Of a DNA stretch of 64,000 bases, positions 24,068 to 35,567 are shown one piece after another. The position numbers and the translations under genes are program-made. The stretch comes from Jackrogersella multiformis (Eukaryota; Ascomycota; Sordariomycetes; Xylariales; Hypoxylaceae). Location of the stretch: positions 3,720,001-3,784,000 of the forward strand of contig CADCXD010000018.1 in the NCBI GenBank assembly GCA_902806575.1, read 5' to 3'. The notes below the pieces were generated by a model, which made no database searches, was not told where the DNA came from, and saw only the letters and a list, made by a program, of their open reading frames with translations. The stretch's first letter is position 1, and every line of letters starts with the position of its first letter.

Positions 24068-24314
24068 GCCTTGCTTACATAGCTAGCTTTCGCTCCACCT
24101 ATACATCTATACATATGAGCTAGGAGCTCTGCACAATTTACTTCGCCAGTCGCTTTCCGCTCCAAGTCGCCGTTACACTCTTGATATAAGAGTCACTCGC
24201 TACGTACATATAGACGGACGGACACTCGCTACGAAGACGCTCGTTGAGATTGGGAGTTGATCCAACATTCTAGGTCATTGAAGAAGCTATATCAAAGCTC
24301 TTAGCTGGGTCACG

Positions 24315-26703
24315 ATGGTTTTAATACAACGCCTCGGGGCTTTGTCCCTCGCTTTGGCTTCATTTGTGAAAGCCTCTTACTCCGAGGACCATTGGTATCC
24401 TACACACACTAAAAGCGAATGTGAACCGTACACGGTTACCGAAACTAAGATCAAGACTAAGACTAAGACTGAGACTTGTTACGAGACGACAACGGTATAG
24501 TAAGTATTTTGAGGGACAGGTCTGAAGTCATGTAGCTAACATATGAAAAAGCGGCGTTACTACCGTGTTCGCTACTGTTAGTTATAGCTATACAGTAACA
24601 AGCGATGAAACCATTACCGCATCGGTTACCTTTACTGAGAAAGACACCACTACCGCCTCCATCACATTCACCGAAGAAGAGACTACGACTGCCTCTGTCA
24701 CTCTTACTGAAAAAGAGACGACAACGGCCTCCGTCACTTTTACTAAAAATGAGACGACGACAGCCTCAGTTACTTTTACTGAGGAAGAAACTACGACAGC
24801 ATCGATCACCTTTACTGAGGAGGAGACTACAACCGCCTCGATCACACTCACATCTAAAGAGACGATAACTGAAACTGCTACTTATACGTCACTAGTCCCT
24901 ACACTTACAACCGCGACTCTCACCTTGACAACTGAAATACCGACCACGGTTGTGTCTGATCGTACTCTGACCACGACTCAGTATAGCACATCAGTTTATA
25001 CGAGTTTGTCAACGTATTCGACAAGCATCTTGTCTACGCTTACTGATATCATAACAAGAACCGATATATCTATCTCTGCTTCGCCAACTACAGATACTGC
25101 CACGGTAACCGCAACTGAGGAATTTACCTCATTTGTCACTCTCATCTCTACCACCACATTTCTCACGGTTTCAGAGATCACGCTTACCGATTCGGTAGTG
25201 AGTACTACAGCATTTACCACGACGCAGGCTATTACCAACGTGGTCCCTGTTACTATTACTGCTCCCCCGACCACGGCGACTGTAACTGTGTCATCGGTCA
25301 TCACTGCCGTAACCACATGTTCCGTTCCGCCCAACTCGGGAAGTGTCGCAGTGCCGGCTTACAACGTCCTTTCTAACTTAACCTGGGGATGCCCTCCTGG
25401 AACTATCTGCGCTCCTCCGATGCCGGACAATGGATGTAATATCTGGGCTACCCCACCGGAAAAGGAATACGTCTGCGAGAGTCAGAGCTACTGTATACCG
25501 GCTCCGGAATATTATCCAGTTCGATGGCCCATGTTCAAGACGGGACACTATACTCCTACATTTGGCTACTTCAATCTTGCTCCGCCTGCTTTCGGTTTGA
25601 GCTATGATGTGTTTGCTGTTGAAAATGTCGAGACCACTGTCACGGACTCGACCGGGACTTACGTGACCACAATTGAGACTGGCAATTGGGGATCGCAGGC
25701 TAGTATTACAGCATATCCGGCTTCTACCACGTCGGAGGCGGCCTATTCGATGGCTGTGCCTAAAAGATACGTCCCATATAACCCAATTGGCAAGCGCTCG
25801 CCTACATTACCGGCATCTTGCTATGATACTTGCAACAACGCTATCCTAGAGGCCCAACGAGTCGGCAAGGGGACTCAACTTTGCGACACAGGGTCCGTCT
25901 TCCGGACCTACACACAGGCTTGCCGTAACTGCTCACAGGAGCAGGTAAACTGGGAGGATGCCATCGAGGACTACTGGGGCCCAACGATGTCACAGTGGCT
26001 CGATTACTGCAATGGGACGAACACCACTCCCGTCCTTCCCAGTGGAACTGGCCCCGCGAGCGAGGTTTCAAGCATCGCTGGTGGCTCCACGGGCGCTGGA
26101 TCTGCGCCGGCTACCAGTACCGGTATCATCTCGGCTCTCCCTAACAACTCGTCGTCAGTAACGTCGTCTGCTTCGTCGTCTATTTCTTCGTCTAGTACTT
26201 CTTCGTCTAATTCGTCGGTTCCCACTTCTACTTCTTCGTCAGCTTCTACGTCTACTTTGTCATCTGCTTCTTCTAGCTCTTCGGAGAGCAGTGCTTCGGC
26301 GTCTTCTGGGAGTAGCAGCTCTTCGGACAGTTCGACCACTAGCAGTTCCACGGAGAGCTCAAGCTCTAGCAGTGCCAATTCGAGTAGTAGCGCTAGTTCA
26401 AGTAGCAGTGCCAGCTCTAACAGTAGCGCTAACTCTACCGGCAGTGGAAGCAGCAGCAGCAGCAGCAGCAGCAGTAGCAGGGAGTCTACTTCAACCCCAA
26501 CGCCTACCACCTCGTCGTCTGTGAGTACCGGCGGTGTCTCACCCACGATAACCCCGCCTGCTACAGTTCCGGGCAACGCGACATCAACTAGCACATTCAC
26601 AGCACCGTCCGCAATTCCCACCGCTAGAGCACCCCAAGTTATGAGTGGCGGGGTTGTATCAAGTTCTATCTTCGCCCTTATCTCATTGCTATTCTTCATC
26701 TGA
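24315..26703 (+). CDS. Ser/Thr-rich GPI-type cell-wall protein with 12-residue repeats
   Basis: Two exons, 24315-24499 and 24552-26703, encode 778 residues. The chain begins with a signal peptide (MVLIQRLGALSLALASFVKA). Eight tandem 12-residue units of the type TEEETTTASVTF follow (24598-24885), then a long Thr-rich stalk. Next is a Cys-containing region with GCPPGTICAPPMPDNGC, YVCESQSYC and a later CYDTCNNAILEA..LC..CRNC block. After a KRSP site comes a very long Ser run with AGC repeats. The C-terminus has a spacer and a hydrophobic tail (SSSIFALISLLFFI), as for GPI attachment. The overall plan is that of a fungal surface glycoprotein or adhesin; the Cys blocks resemble so-called glycoprotein X-like proteins, but I am not certain. 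The exon 1 frame would stop at once in TAG, which the GTAAGT site avoids. Confidence 0.85.
24598..24885 (+). repeat. 36-bp coding minisatellite (eight units)
   Basis: Eight head-to-tail 36-bp units in frame, encoding T-x-x-[ED]-T-x-T-A-S-[VI]-T-[FL]. The first and last units are the most diverged, as in arrays that expand and contract from the middle. Synonymous differences between units show it is not brand new. Confidence 0.88.
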
Positions 26704-28579
26704 TACACTCAGCTACCAATTTAATGTTTGAATCTAGTATCTATAAAAACCCCCAATACACATATTCACTTCCATCTATCCTTTAGGCCGATTGGAGTTT
26801 TCGGGCCTCGGCTTTGCATTAATTGGGTAATTACACGGCGGATGGCGTGGGTATAGGTATTGGTATTGGCTGAATGGCATGAACGGGCTCGCTCATTTAC
26901 ACACTCACTACGGTGGCATAGCAATGGTAGTTGCACCATTGAGCATAATATGGCATGGAAAAAGGCATACTTATTTTATACCCCCGGGATATTACGCTCC
27001 TTACATGAGAAAACCGTCATGGCCGCGCACGATTCATTACTTTGGGAGGAATAGAAAGGGATGGGAAATTTGCCCCATAGGGTTTAATGGACTTGATTGA
27101 AGTACATTTGACGAGGGAGGAAGACGCAGACGGATGGACCTCGCAGCCGGTTATACATACATTTCGATGTATATAATTAGAGAGGGAACTGGATTGGAAG
27201 TGGAAAGTCTCTTCTAAGATGATATTCTACAAGGGCTTTGGCTAATGGTAGTGCGTTGCGTTACTCTGGCTTGTCTATGGAAGACGCCGGGGAGAGCAAA
27301 ATATAAATGAATGAAACAGGATGGTTATTATAGCTTGACCCAAGGTGCGATGTGAAAATAGTCTTTGTTTAAAGGAAGGTCAGCATCATCTAGTTTCTGA
27401 TAGATGATGAAGAGACACAGGTTGTAGGTATGTAAAACCGAGATTACCTACTTCCTAGACAATCTTAAACTATTATGTTTCTTAGGATGAGGATATATCC
27501 TGGCTTTTCAATTTTGATTTGTTACCTTCTTTAGACAATTAATAGGCGGTGTTTTATTAAATCGCGACATTTGACGTGAAGTAACGAGATGACATGAGCA
27601 TCACAACCTTGATGAGATAACAAACGATAGATCCATAATAATCATTAAGGCAAATGTGATACCGGTACCTAGGTAGGTAGTGAAGATGTACTCAAAAAGG
27701 AGAATAAAATTAATAAGCAACCGTTCTGAAAGTTAGAATATACCTAATATTGAACATAGGATGACTTTCAAGCTTGTTTGTAAGGTTGGAACTAATATTT
27801 AGTTGATAGAATCGCGAAGAAAGTTTGATGAATGCGCCACATTCCACGCCACAAAGATTAGTGGGATAATATGGGTGTTGAGCCACTATTCGACCCCACC
27901 ATCGATAGTGTATGATGTGCTGAGAAATCAGCTGGCAAGAGTCAGTTCAGTCAGGCACACCCCGCGGGCTAAACTTAGTGTAGCTCTGGGTTCCAAGGAA
28001 GGTTGTTTTGGAAAGGTGCAAGAGCCCTGGAGCCCTGGAGCCCTGGAGCTTCCAATACCTACTTCCACGCTTCTACGCTTCTCACCTTTTACTTTCTCAA
28101 CCATCGTCAAACCGCGAATTTCCATAGTGAATCTTGTCATTCCCGAGAGACCTCTACAAGTTAAAATACACTGCCTGTCTATTTTAAAGCTGGTCTTTCA
28201 CCTCACAAACCAACCTCTTTTTCTTTTTTTTTCCTTTTTGGACCCAGTTACCAACTACGTCATCTCCCATCTTGCTTGACTGATCGATCAGTCAGCCTCA
28301 TTCTAGGTATCGGTGGTGGGGTTGTTGAATTGGGTACATTCTGATCTTGTTGTCGTTGTCGTTGTCGTTGTCGCTGCCTCGACGAACTGCCATACCTTCA
28401 CTATCACCCTCCTGTGTTTCTCATCATCGTCATCGTCATTATCGTCATCATCGCCATCACCATCACTATCATCATATCCTCCTAGTAGCATAGAACTAAG
28501 CTCCGATAGAGCAAACATCGTCAAGCTGGGGAAGCGCAAACACGAGAACGGAGAGTTGCCTTTCTCCCCTAAGAGAACT
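26704..28579. other. Intergenic, wall protein to UBA1
   Basis: About 1.9 kb containing the UBA1 promoter. It has an 8-bp GAGCCCTG repeat at 28022-28049, a pyrimidine-rich block near 28060-28240, and TTGTCG and TCATCG runs in the UBA1 leader (about 28348-28475). A 158-codon frame at 27803-28279 crosses these low-complexity runs and is not believable as a gene. One palindromic motif lies near 27666-27680. Confidence 0.55.
28022..28049. repeat. 8-bp GAGCCCTG tandem repeat
   Basis: Three and a half exact copies of an 8-bp unit upstream of UBA1. Confidence 0.8.
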
Positions 28580-31500
28580 ATGACCGTAAGTACACATCCA
28601 AGGCTAATCCAGTATTCGACTTTCTGCCTCTTACTCCCATCCATATTGTTTCTATTATATACCTAGGTAGATATGCTCTATCAATTTTGTACACTGTTTC
28701 CCGTACTCTTTATCCTCGCCCATGTGTCTCTTAATACTAATGTTTGCTTTTCGCAAACAGGACACCAAAATGGCTTCGGGCATACCCGAGGTCGATCTGG
28801 TCACCCGAGTCCAGGTCGACAACTCTGTCATCGGCCAGACCGAGATCGACGAGTCCCTCTACAGCCGACAGCTCTATGTCCTTGGCCACGAGGCTATGAA
28901 GCGGATGGGCGCTTCGAATGTACTCATATGTGGTTTGAAGGGTCTTGGTGTTGAGATTTCCAAGAATATCGCCCTTGCCGGTGTCAAGAGCTTAACTCTC
29001 TACGATCCAGCACCTGTTGCCATCGCCGACCTGTCCTCCCAGTTCTTCCTACATCAAGACGATGTTGGAAAACCCCGCGATGCCGTTACCGCCCCTCGTG
29101 TGGCTGAGCTTAACGCTTATACACCTGTCGGCATCCACGACTCGTCTAGGTATGTAAAATAAAATATCAGTAATATTAGGCGCTAGGAACATCAAAAACT
29201 AACTGTCAGGTGAGCAGCCTTGGCGAAAACCTCTCCCAGTTCGACAAATACCAAGTTGTTGTCCTGACCAACACCCCTCTCCATCTCCAACTAGTCATCG
29301 GTGACTACTGCCACTCGAAGGGCATCTACTTTGTGGTCGCCGATACTTTTGGACTGTTCGGCTCCATCTTCTGCGACTTCGGTCCTAAATTCACCTGCCT
29401 CGACGCGACTGGCGAAAACCCAATTAACGGTATAGTTGCTGATATCGACGAGGATGGTCTGGTGTCTGCTCTTGACGAGACGCGCCATGGTCTAGAGGAT
29501 GGTGACCATGTTACCTTCTCTGAAGTGAAGGGTATGGAAGCGTTGAACGGCTCCGAGCCGAGAAAAATCACGGTCAAGGGCCCCTACACCTTTTCTATCG
29601 GCGATGTCTCTGGATTGGGCCAGTATAAGGGCGGAGGTCTGTACCAGCAGGTCAAGATGCCCAAGTTCCTCGATTTCACTACGATTTCAGCCGCTTCACG
29701 CGATCCCGAATTCGTCATTTCCGACTTTGCCAAGTTCGACCGACCCCAACAGCTTCATGTCGGTTTTGAGGCGTTGCATGCTTTCGCCCAGTCTCAAGGC
29801 CGCCTACCTCGACCAATGAATGACGAGGATGCTGCTGTTATTGTTGCGTCCGTGAAGGCCTTTATCCAGAAGGAAAAGCTAGATGTCGAGATCGACGAGA
29901 AGCTTATTAAGGAGCTTAGCTACCAGGCTCAGGGTGACATTAACTCCATGGCTGCCTTGTTTGGTGGTCTCACCGCCCAGGAGGTCCTCAAGGCCGTCTC
30001 CGGAAAGTTCCACCCGATCAAGCAGTGGTTCTACTTCGACTCGCTAGAGTCTCTTCCTACGAGCTGCGCACGAACTGAGGAGCTATGCAAGCCGGTTGGG
30101 TCTCGGTACGATGGTCAAATTGCGGTCTTCGGTACGGAATTCCAAGAAAAGATCGCCAACACCAAGGAGTTCCTCGTCGGAGCGGGTGCTATCGGATGTG
30201 AAATGCTCAAGAACTGGGCCATGATTGGCTTAGGCGTAGGGCCCAAAGGCAAGATCATTGTTACCGATATGGATTCGATCGAGAAGAGCAATCTGAACCG
30301 TCAGTTCTTATTCCGCCCCAAGGACGTTGGTCAGATGAAGAGCGACTGCGCTGCTAAGGCTGTGCAGGCTATGAACCCCGAGCTTGTGGGTCACATCGAG
30401 TGCTTGAAAGATCGCGTTAGCCCCGAGACCGAGCATATCTTTGGCAAGACATTCTGGGAGGCTCTAGATGGTGTCACCAATGCACTTGACAATGTGGAGG
30501 CTCGAACATACGTCGACCGACGATGTGTCTACTTCCGCAAGCCTCTACTCGAGAGCGGTACTCTCGGTACTAAAGGCAACACACAAGTTGTTCTTCCCAT
30601 GCTGACTGAGTCCTACTCGTCATCGCAGGACCCTCCCGAGGTGTCATTCCCCATGTGTACTCTGAGAAGTTTCCCGAACAAGATCGAGCACACAATCGCG
30701 TGGGCTCGTGAGCTCTTTGAGACATCCTTTGTCAAATCTGCCGAGACCGTCAATCTCTACTTGTCCCAGGCCAACTATCTGGAGACGACACTGAAGCAAG
30801 GCGGTAACGAGAAGCCGACTCTTGAGACTATCCGTGACTATCTTGTGACGGACAAGCCTCTAAGTTTCGAGGACTGCATCGTCTGGGCGCGAATGCTGTT
30901 CGAGAGGCAGTATAATAATGCCATCCAGCAGCTCCTTTACAATTTCCCCAAAGACTCGACGTCTTCCAGCGGCACACCCTTTTGGTCTGGTCCGAAGCGT
31001 GCCCCTGATCCGCTAAAGTTCGACCCCAAGAACCCTACCCACTTTGACTTCATTGTCTCGGCTGCCAACCTCCATGCCTTCAACTACAACATCAACACCA
31101 AGGGTGTTAACGAAGGTCTTTACTCGAAGGTGTTGGATAACATGATCGTGCCCGACTTTTCCCCTGATCCAGGTGTTAAGATCCAGGCCAGCGATAATGA
31201 CCCTGTAAGTTTGCACCGCTTGGAGGCTTTGTTGTGAACAATGACTAACCTCCTGATTAGGATCCGGGTTCTCACAACGCGTCTGCTTTCGACGATAACA
31301 CCGAGATCCAGAAGATTATCGACAGTCTTCCGGCCCCCAATGAGTTGGCCGGTTTTAAGTTGACGCCCGTGGAGTTCGAGAAGGACGATGATACGAATCA
31401 CCATATTGACTTTATCGCGGCTGCGAGCAATCTGCGAGCCGACAACTACAAGATCGAGAAGGCGGACAAGCACAAGACGAAGTTTATCGCAGGCAAGATT

Positions 31501-31998
31501 ATTCCCGCTATCGCCACCACCACGGCATTAGTCACCGGCCTTGTCGTCCTAGAACTGTTCAAGATCATCGACGGGAAGGATGACATCGAGCAGTACAAGA
31601 ACGGATTTATCAACCTTGCGCTGCCGTTCTTTGGTTTCAGCGAGCCGATCTCCAGCCCTAAAGTTCAGTACAAAGGGACCGAAGGCGTTGTCACCTTGGA
31701 CAAGATCTGGGATCGTTTTGAGGTGACGGATATTACATTGCGGCAACTCCTTGACCATTTCAAGAAGCTGGGTCTAGACATTAGTATGTTGAGCTCCGGG
31801 GTGAGCCTGCTATACGCGAGCTTCTTCCCACCCGGTAAGCTCAAGGAGCGATACAGTCTGAAGCTGAGCGAACTCGTCGAGACAGTCTCCAAAAAGCCGA
31901 TCCCGGCGCACCAGACAGAGCTCATTTTCGAGATGGTGGCCGAGGACTTAGATGAGCAGGATGTGGAAGTACCGTACATCAAGGCTAAGATCCGATAG
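28580..31998 (+). CDS. UBA1: Ubiquitin-activating enzyme E1
   Basis: Four exons, 28580-28585, 28761-29149, 29215-31204 and 31261-31998, encode 1040 residues. E1 adenylates ubiquitin and carries it as a thioester to the E2 enzymes. Seen in order: the inactive adenylation half starting ESLYSRQLYVLGHEAMKRM, the active adenylation domain with VGAGAIGCEMLKN (from residue 453) and the ATP-site run TDMDSIEKSNLNRQFLFR, the catalytic Cys613 in PMCTLRSFP, and the C-terminal ubiquitin-fold domain ending VPYIKAKIR. The first exon holds just Met-Thr; an in-frame ATG at 28770 in exon 2 is an alternative start. The exon 3 acceptor was set at GTGAG|C so that the join reads DSSSLGENLSQFDKYQ, matching the family. 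Upstream of the ATG the frame stays open and basic (see findings). Confidence 0.95.
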
Positions 31999-32897
31999 AT
32001 GTATGCGGGACCCCTACCGACTACTCGGCATTGAAGGGTAGGATTTACTACTCCCCACTCGTACGTACATGTTATTCAGATTCAGGGATTATGGGATAGG
32101 TGTCTTGTATGCAAGGGGTTAGCATGCGCCGTTTGCTCTTACAGTTCAGCAGCAGCAGTAGTAAGGCGCATTACAAGGTGCCTCAGAGACAAATAGCAGT
32201 AAAATAGAGTTGCTTTTGCACCTACTTCTTAGCCTGCCAGGTGCCTACCTACCCCCAGGTAAGTATCTGACTAGCTACATACCTAGTTACGCATGTGATA
32301 TGAGTATCTTCTTTTTACTAATTCTAATGCTAGTACTGAAGATCCGGAATTCTCCACATCCATTAAACTAACGTAGTACCCTATCTACATTGTGACCTCA
32401 CGGCCTCGCTAGCAGGCACCTAGTATATAAGCTAATTGGTCAATGGTAGACCTAAGGTAGCTTTAAGATGTTTGAGGTTACGTCACGAACGATCGGTAAT
32501 AGTAGTATAATCATGAATAAGGCGAGATTATGTCAAAACCCGGCATACCTCCATAACGCACGCCATTTTCGTGACATCTCATTCGAAGACACCGTCTCAT
32601 ATGAGAAACTCGAAAGGAGAAGAATAAGTAACCTGCCTATCTACCTAGTCACGGTAGTAGATACATATACTCGCGTTCATGAACATCACAACTCATTCTT
32701 TTGCGCTCTACAGTTTTGCTCCGTCATTATCGGGATCGGGATCAACTGCGCCCTCGGTTCTACCTAGATCGCTCTTGAGAGGAAGCCTGGCTATAGTCTG
32801 GCATAGAAGAGGGATATTGTCGGTGAAGAGCTACGGACGATACACCACTGCCAATTCTTCTTCGAAGCTTGGTGTGAGGCACAGGCGGCACTTCGGA
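31999..32897. other. Intergenic, UBA1 to ECM4-type gene
   Basis: About 0.9 kb: the UBA1 3' region, a CAGCAGCAGTAGTA run near 32148-32163, palindrome-family fragments near 32245-32290, and the next gene's promoter. Short open frames look spurious. Confidence 0.55.
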
Positions 32898-34326
32898 ATG
32901 GTGAGAGAAGGATAATCGGTTCGAATATTTCAGTTGGGCAATCGCTAACCCGGAGACGCAGGCGACAAAGATCACAGATTGGGTTAAACCAGGCGACCGT
33001 AGCGGCGAGTTCAAGCGCCAGACTAGCTCGTTCCGCGGTTGGATCTCCAACGAGCCCGGCGCTAGGTTCCCGCCGGAGAAGGGCAGGTATCATCTTTACG
33101 TTAGCTACGCGTGTCCTTGGGTATGTTATGCGACTCTTTCACTAGACAAATTTAAGGGGGGACCTACTAATGGTTAGTTGACGAGCATAGGCTACGCGAA
33201 CCCTTATCGTCAGGAAGCTAAAGGGGCTGGAGGACTTCATCTCGTTTTCCAGCGTGCATTGGAATCTGGGGCAGGAGGGTACGTTTTACCTACTCACTAC
33301 CTACTTCCCACTACCGCCTCTTGGCGCTTTCGTGAATATCTATTTGTATGCTAGGTATAGCAACCATGCAGACCAGAAAGCTAAGAGGCCCGACAGGATG
33401 GCACTTCGCCACGCCCGAGGACACAGACGCCGAGGGCGAGAACGTGATCCCGGACCCGGCACCGGGCCACGAGAAGTACACGCACCTGCGGGAGCTGTAC
33501 TTCGCGGCGGACCCGGGGTACGCGGGGCGCTTCACGGTGCCGGTGCTGTTCGACAAGCAGACCGACGCGATCGTGAGCAACGAGAGCAGCGACATCGTGC
33601 GCATGCTGGGCCACGCGTTCGACGGGCTGCTCGCGCCCAAACTCGCGGCGGTCGACCTGTACCCGCCGGCGCTGCGGCCGCGCATCGAGGACGCGCTCGC
33701 TTGGACTTACGATGGCATCAATAACGGCGTGTACAAGAGCGGCTTTGCGACCACGCAGGACGCGTACGACCGTAACGTGGTGGCGGTGTTCGAGGCCCTG
33801 GATAGGGCGGAGAAGCATCTGGAGGAGAGTGGCGGGCCGTTCTTTTTCGGGAAGCAGATTACTGAGGTCGATGTTAGGTTGTGAGTATTTCCCTCCCCTC
33901 CTCTTCCGCTTCCTGATCACTTTCCCCTTTTCTTGGCGGTTGGGAGGATATATATAGGTACTACTAGGTTAATAGCTCACACGCAACCGCAGATTCCCAA
34001 CGCTGATCCGGTTCGACGCGGTCTACGTGCAGCACTTCAAGTGCAACATCCGCGACATCCGATCCGGGTACCCGCGCCTGCACAGGTACACGCGGGAGCT
34101 GTACTGGAACATCCCGGCCTTCAGGGACACGACCAACTTCCTGCATATCAAACGCCACTACACCCGCAGCCACACCCAGATCAACCCCCTCTCCATCACC
34201 CCCCGAGGCCCCGTCCCGGACGTCCTGCCCCTGGACGAGGAGGTCGAGGCCGTGAAGGACGCCCGCGGGAAGTGGCGATCCTTGCTGGCTTGGGGGCGGT
34301 ATGGTGTGTTTTGGCATAATTCTTGA
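32898..34326 (+). CDS. ECM4: Glutathione transferase, Ecm4 / omega-xi type
   Basis: Five exons, 32898-32900, 32962-33120, 33191-33278, 33397-33880 and 33993-34326, encode 355 residues. Members are glutathionyl-hydroquinone reductases that use a catalytic Cys. Seen: KITDWV and SFRGWISNEPG at the N-terminus, the thioredoxin-fold active site SYACPW with Cys52, TVPVLFDK and IVSNESSDIVRML for the glutathione site, and the all-alpha domain with ITEVDVRLFPTLIRFDAVYVQHFKCN and RHYTRSHTQINP. The first coding exon is only the ATG: a GTGAGA donor follows directly, with a GCTAAC branch site and a GCAG acceptor 61 bp on, giving the expected M-ATKITDWV start. Just after the active site the sequence reads ATRTLI where I would expect AHRTLI; this may be a real substitution. 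Confidence 0.9.
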
Positions 34327-35000
34327 ATTAGGTAATGGTAACATGACACGGAATGTTGTTCTGTTGGGTCAGGTTGATGGTTTGTTTAGGATAATATGGA
34401 TTTCTAACGGGTTATTGGTTATCATTAAATTCTTGTTTTGTTACACCCTCTATTCCTGGGAAATATTACTCTTACTGCCATCAAGTCTACCACTTCTCCT
34501 CGACATTTAAATAGTATATAAGTTAGCAACCTAGGTTAAGCACTAGGTAGTTATCGGAATGCTTGCCTAGGATTTTATTATAGGCGAGTATAAAGGCCTT
34601 AGTATCCAAGGGATAAAATACGAAGGTCGGCTAACGAGAATCGTATCGCAGCGTCGACTAGTCGTGGGTTTTACGGACGTGATGGCGGGTTAGTCATCGC
34701 GAGGAGAAAATCAGAAACGGACGAGGTCCCTAAGTCAGTCATTATGTTCTCTCGTATTAAGGTAGGGGAGTGTGTATGTATAAGGCAACAAGAAGAGAAT
34801 CCTGTACTCAGTGTACAGGGGGGAGGTTCCTATTTCCATGATGCATGAGTCAACGCCCATCATGGCTGCCAACTTTGGGTATATCCTCCTCCTTCTGCTC
34901 CTTGAAAAAGACCGCGTCATTAAAGACTTGACAGCATATCCCTCCCTCACTTCCTTCTCGTCCTGAGAGACATGGTCATTCGCGTGTCTTCACGTCTTGC
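34327..35000. other. Intergenic between convergent genes
   Basis: About 0.67 kb of AT-rich 3' sequence. No gene is visible. Confidence 0.5.
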
Positions 35001-35567
35001 TCAACCTCGAGTTCGAGGCAAGACCGCGCTGAAAGATCGCATCAGCTTCCCCGTCTTCTCCTTGCCCTGGTTCTGGGGCGGGACCAGCGCGGTCTGCTCC
35101 TCCTCGTCGAAGAGCTCCTCCCAGCGCGACGCCCAGGGGCGGGAGGTGAGCGCGGCGCCGGCGGTGGAGAAGGCTCGAGGCATCATCGAGCGCTTGACGC
35201 CGTACTCCCTGGTCACCAGGATGCCGCCGGGGCCCCCGTCGATGACGCTCGGGAACGGGGACGAGCCGGAGGTCTTGTCGCGGCGGAGGAGGCGCTTGAG
35301 GGACGCCCAGAAGCCCTTCTTCTTCTTGTTGTTGTTGTCCTCCTGGTTGCCGGAGGTCACCTCGGTGTGGTTGCCCAGCTGCAGCGAAGACTCGCTGGCG
35401 CGGGGGCTCTCGATGTCCATGGCGGCGAGGCCGATGCGCGTGGGCGACTCGGGGATGGTGAGGTCTCGCAGGGGGAGCACGGGGGGGATCTTCTTGTGGC
35501 CCTCGGCGGTGCCGTACATGTTGGACTTGGAAATGACGACTCGGATGGTAGGACGCGCCGGCTGCAT
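35001..35567 (-). CDS. Hypothetical basic protein
   Basis: One frame of 188 residues with a Ser- and Pro-rich N-terminal half. It has a strongly basic stretch (NNNKKKKGFWASLKRLLRRD), a TREYGVKRSMMPRAFSTAG block, WEELFDEEEQTALVPP and a basic end. Codon use is GC-rich at third positions, unlike the flanking DNA, which supports real coding. No signal peptide or membrane helix is seen. The basic segment could be amphipathic and bind membranes or nucleic acid, but that is only inference. I do not recognise the family. Two other frames on the same strand are also open here, so the frame choice rests on the clean ATG and composition. Confidence 0.6.
   Translation of the reverse strand: MQPARPTIRVVISKSNMYGTAEGHKKIPPVLPLRDLTIPESPTRIGLAAMDIESPRASESSLQLGNHTEVTSGNQEDNNNKKKKGFWASLKRLLRRDKTSGSSPFPSVIDGGPGGILVTREYGVKRSMMPRAFSTAGAALTSRPWASRWEELFDEEEQTALVPPQNQGKEKTGKLMRSFSAVLPRTRG

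Larger units (their letters stand above)
19803..24314. other. Gene-poor divergent spacer, kelch gene / wall protein
   Basis: About 4.5 kb without a gene I can support. The left part is the kelch promoter; open frames at 19866-20291 are short, overlap one another and resemble nothing. Three 18-bp tandem units lie at 21241-21294, and palindromic TACCTAGG motifs occur at 21525-21560, 22113-22132 and 22290-22310. The right end is the wall-protein promoter. Confidence 0.6.

Noticed and set aside
26004..26708. 234-codon minus-strand open frame of Glu, Leu and Val
   Set aside because: Mirror of the Ser-codon repeats in the wall-protein gene.
27803..28279. 158-codon frame upstream of UBA1
   Set aside because: Crosses the GAGCCCTG array and pyrimidine runs; no family or splice support.
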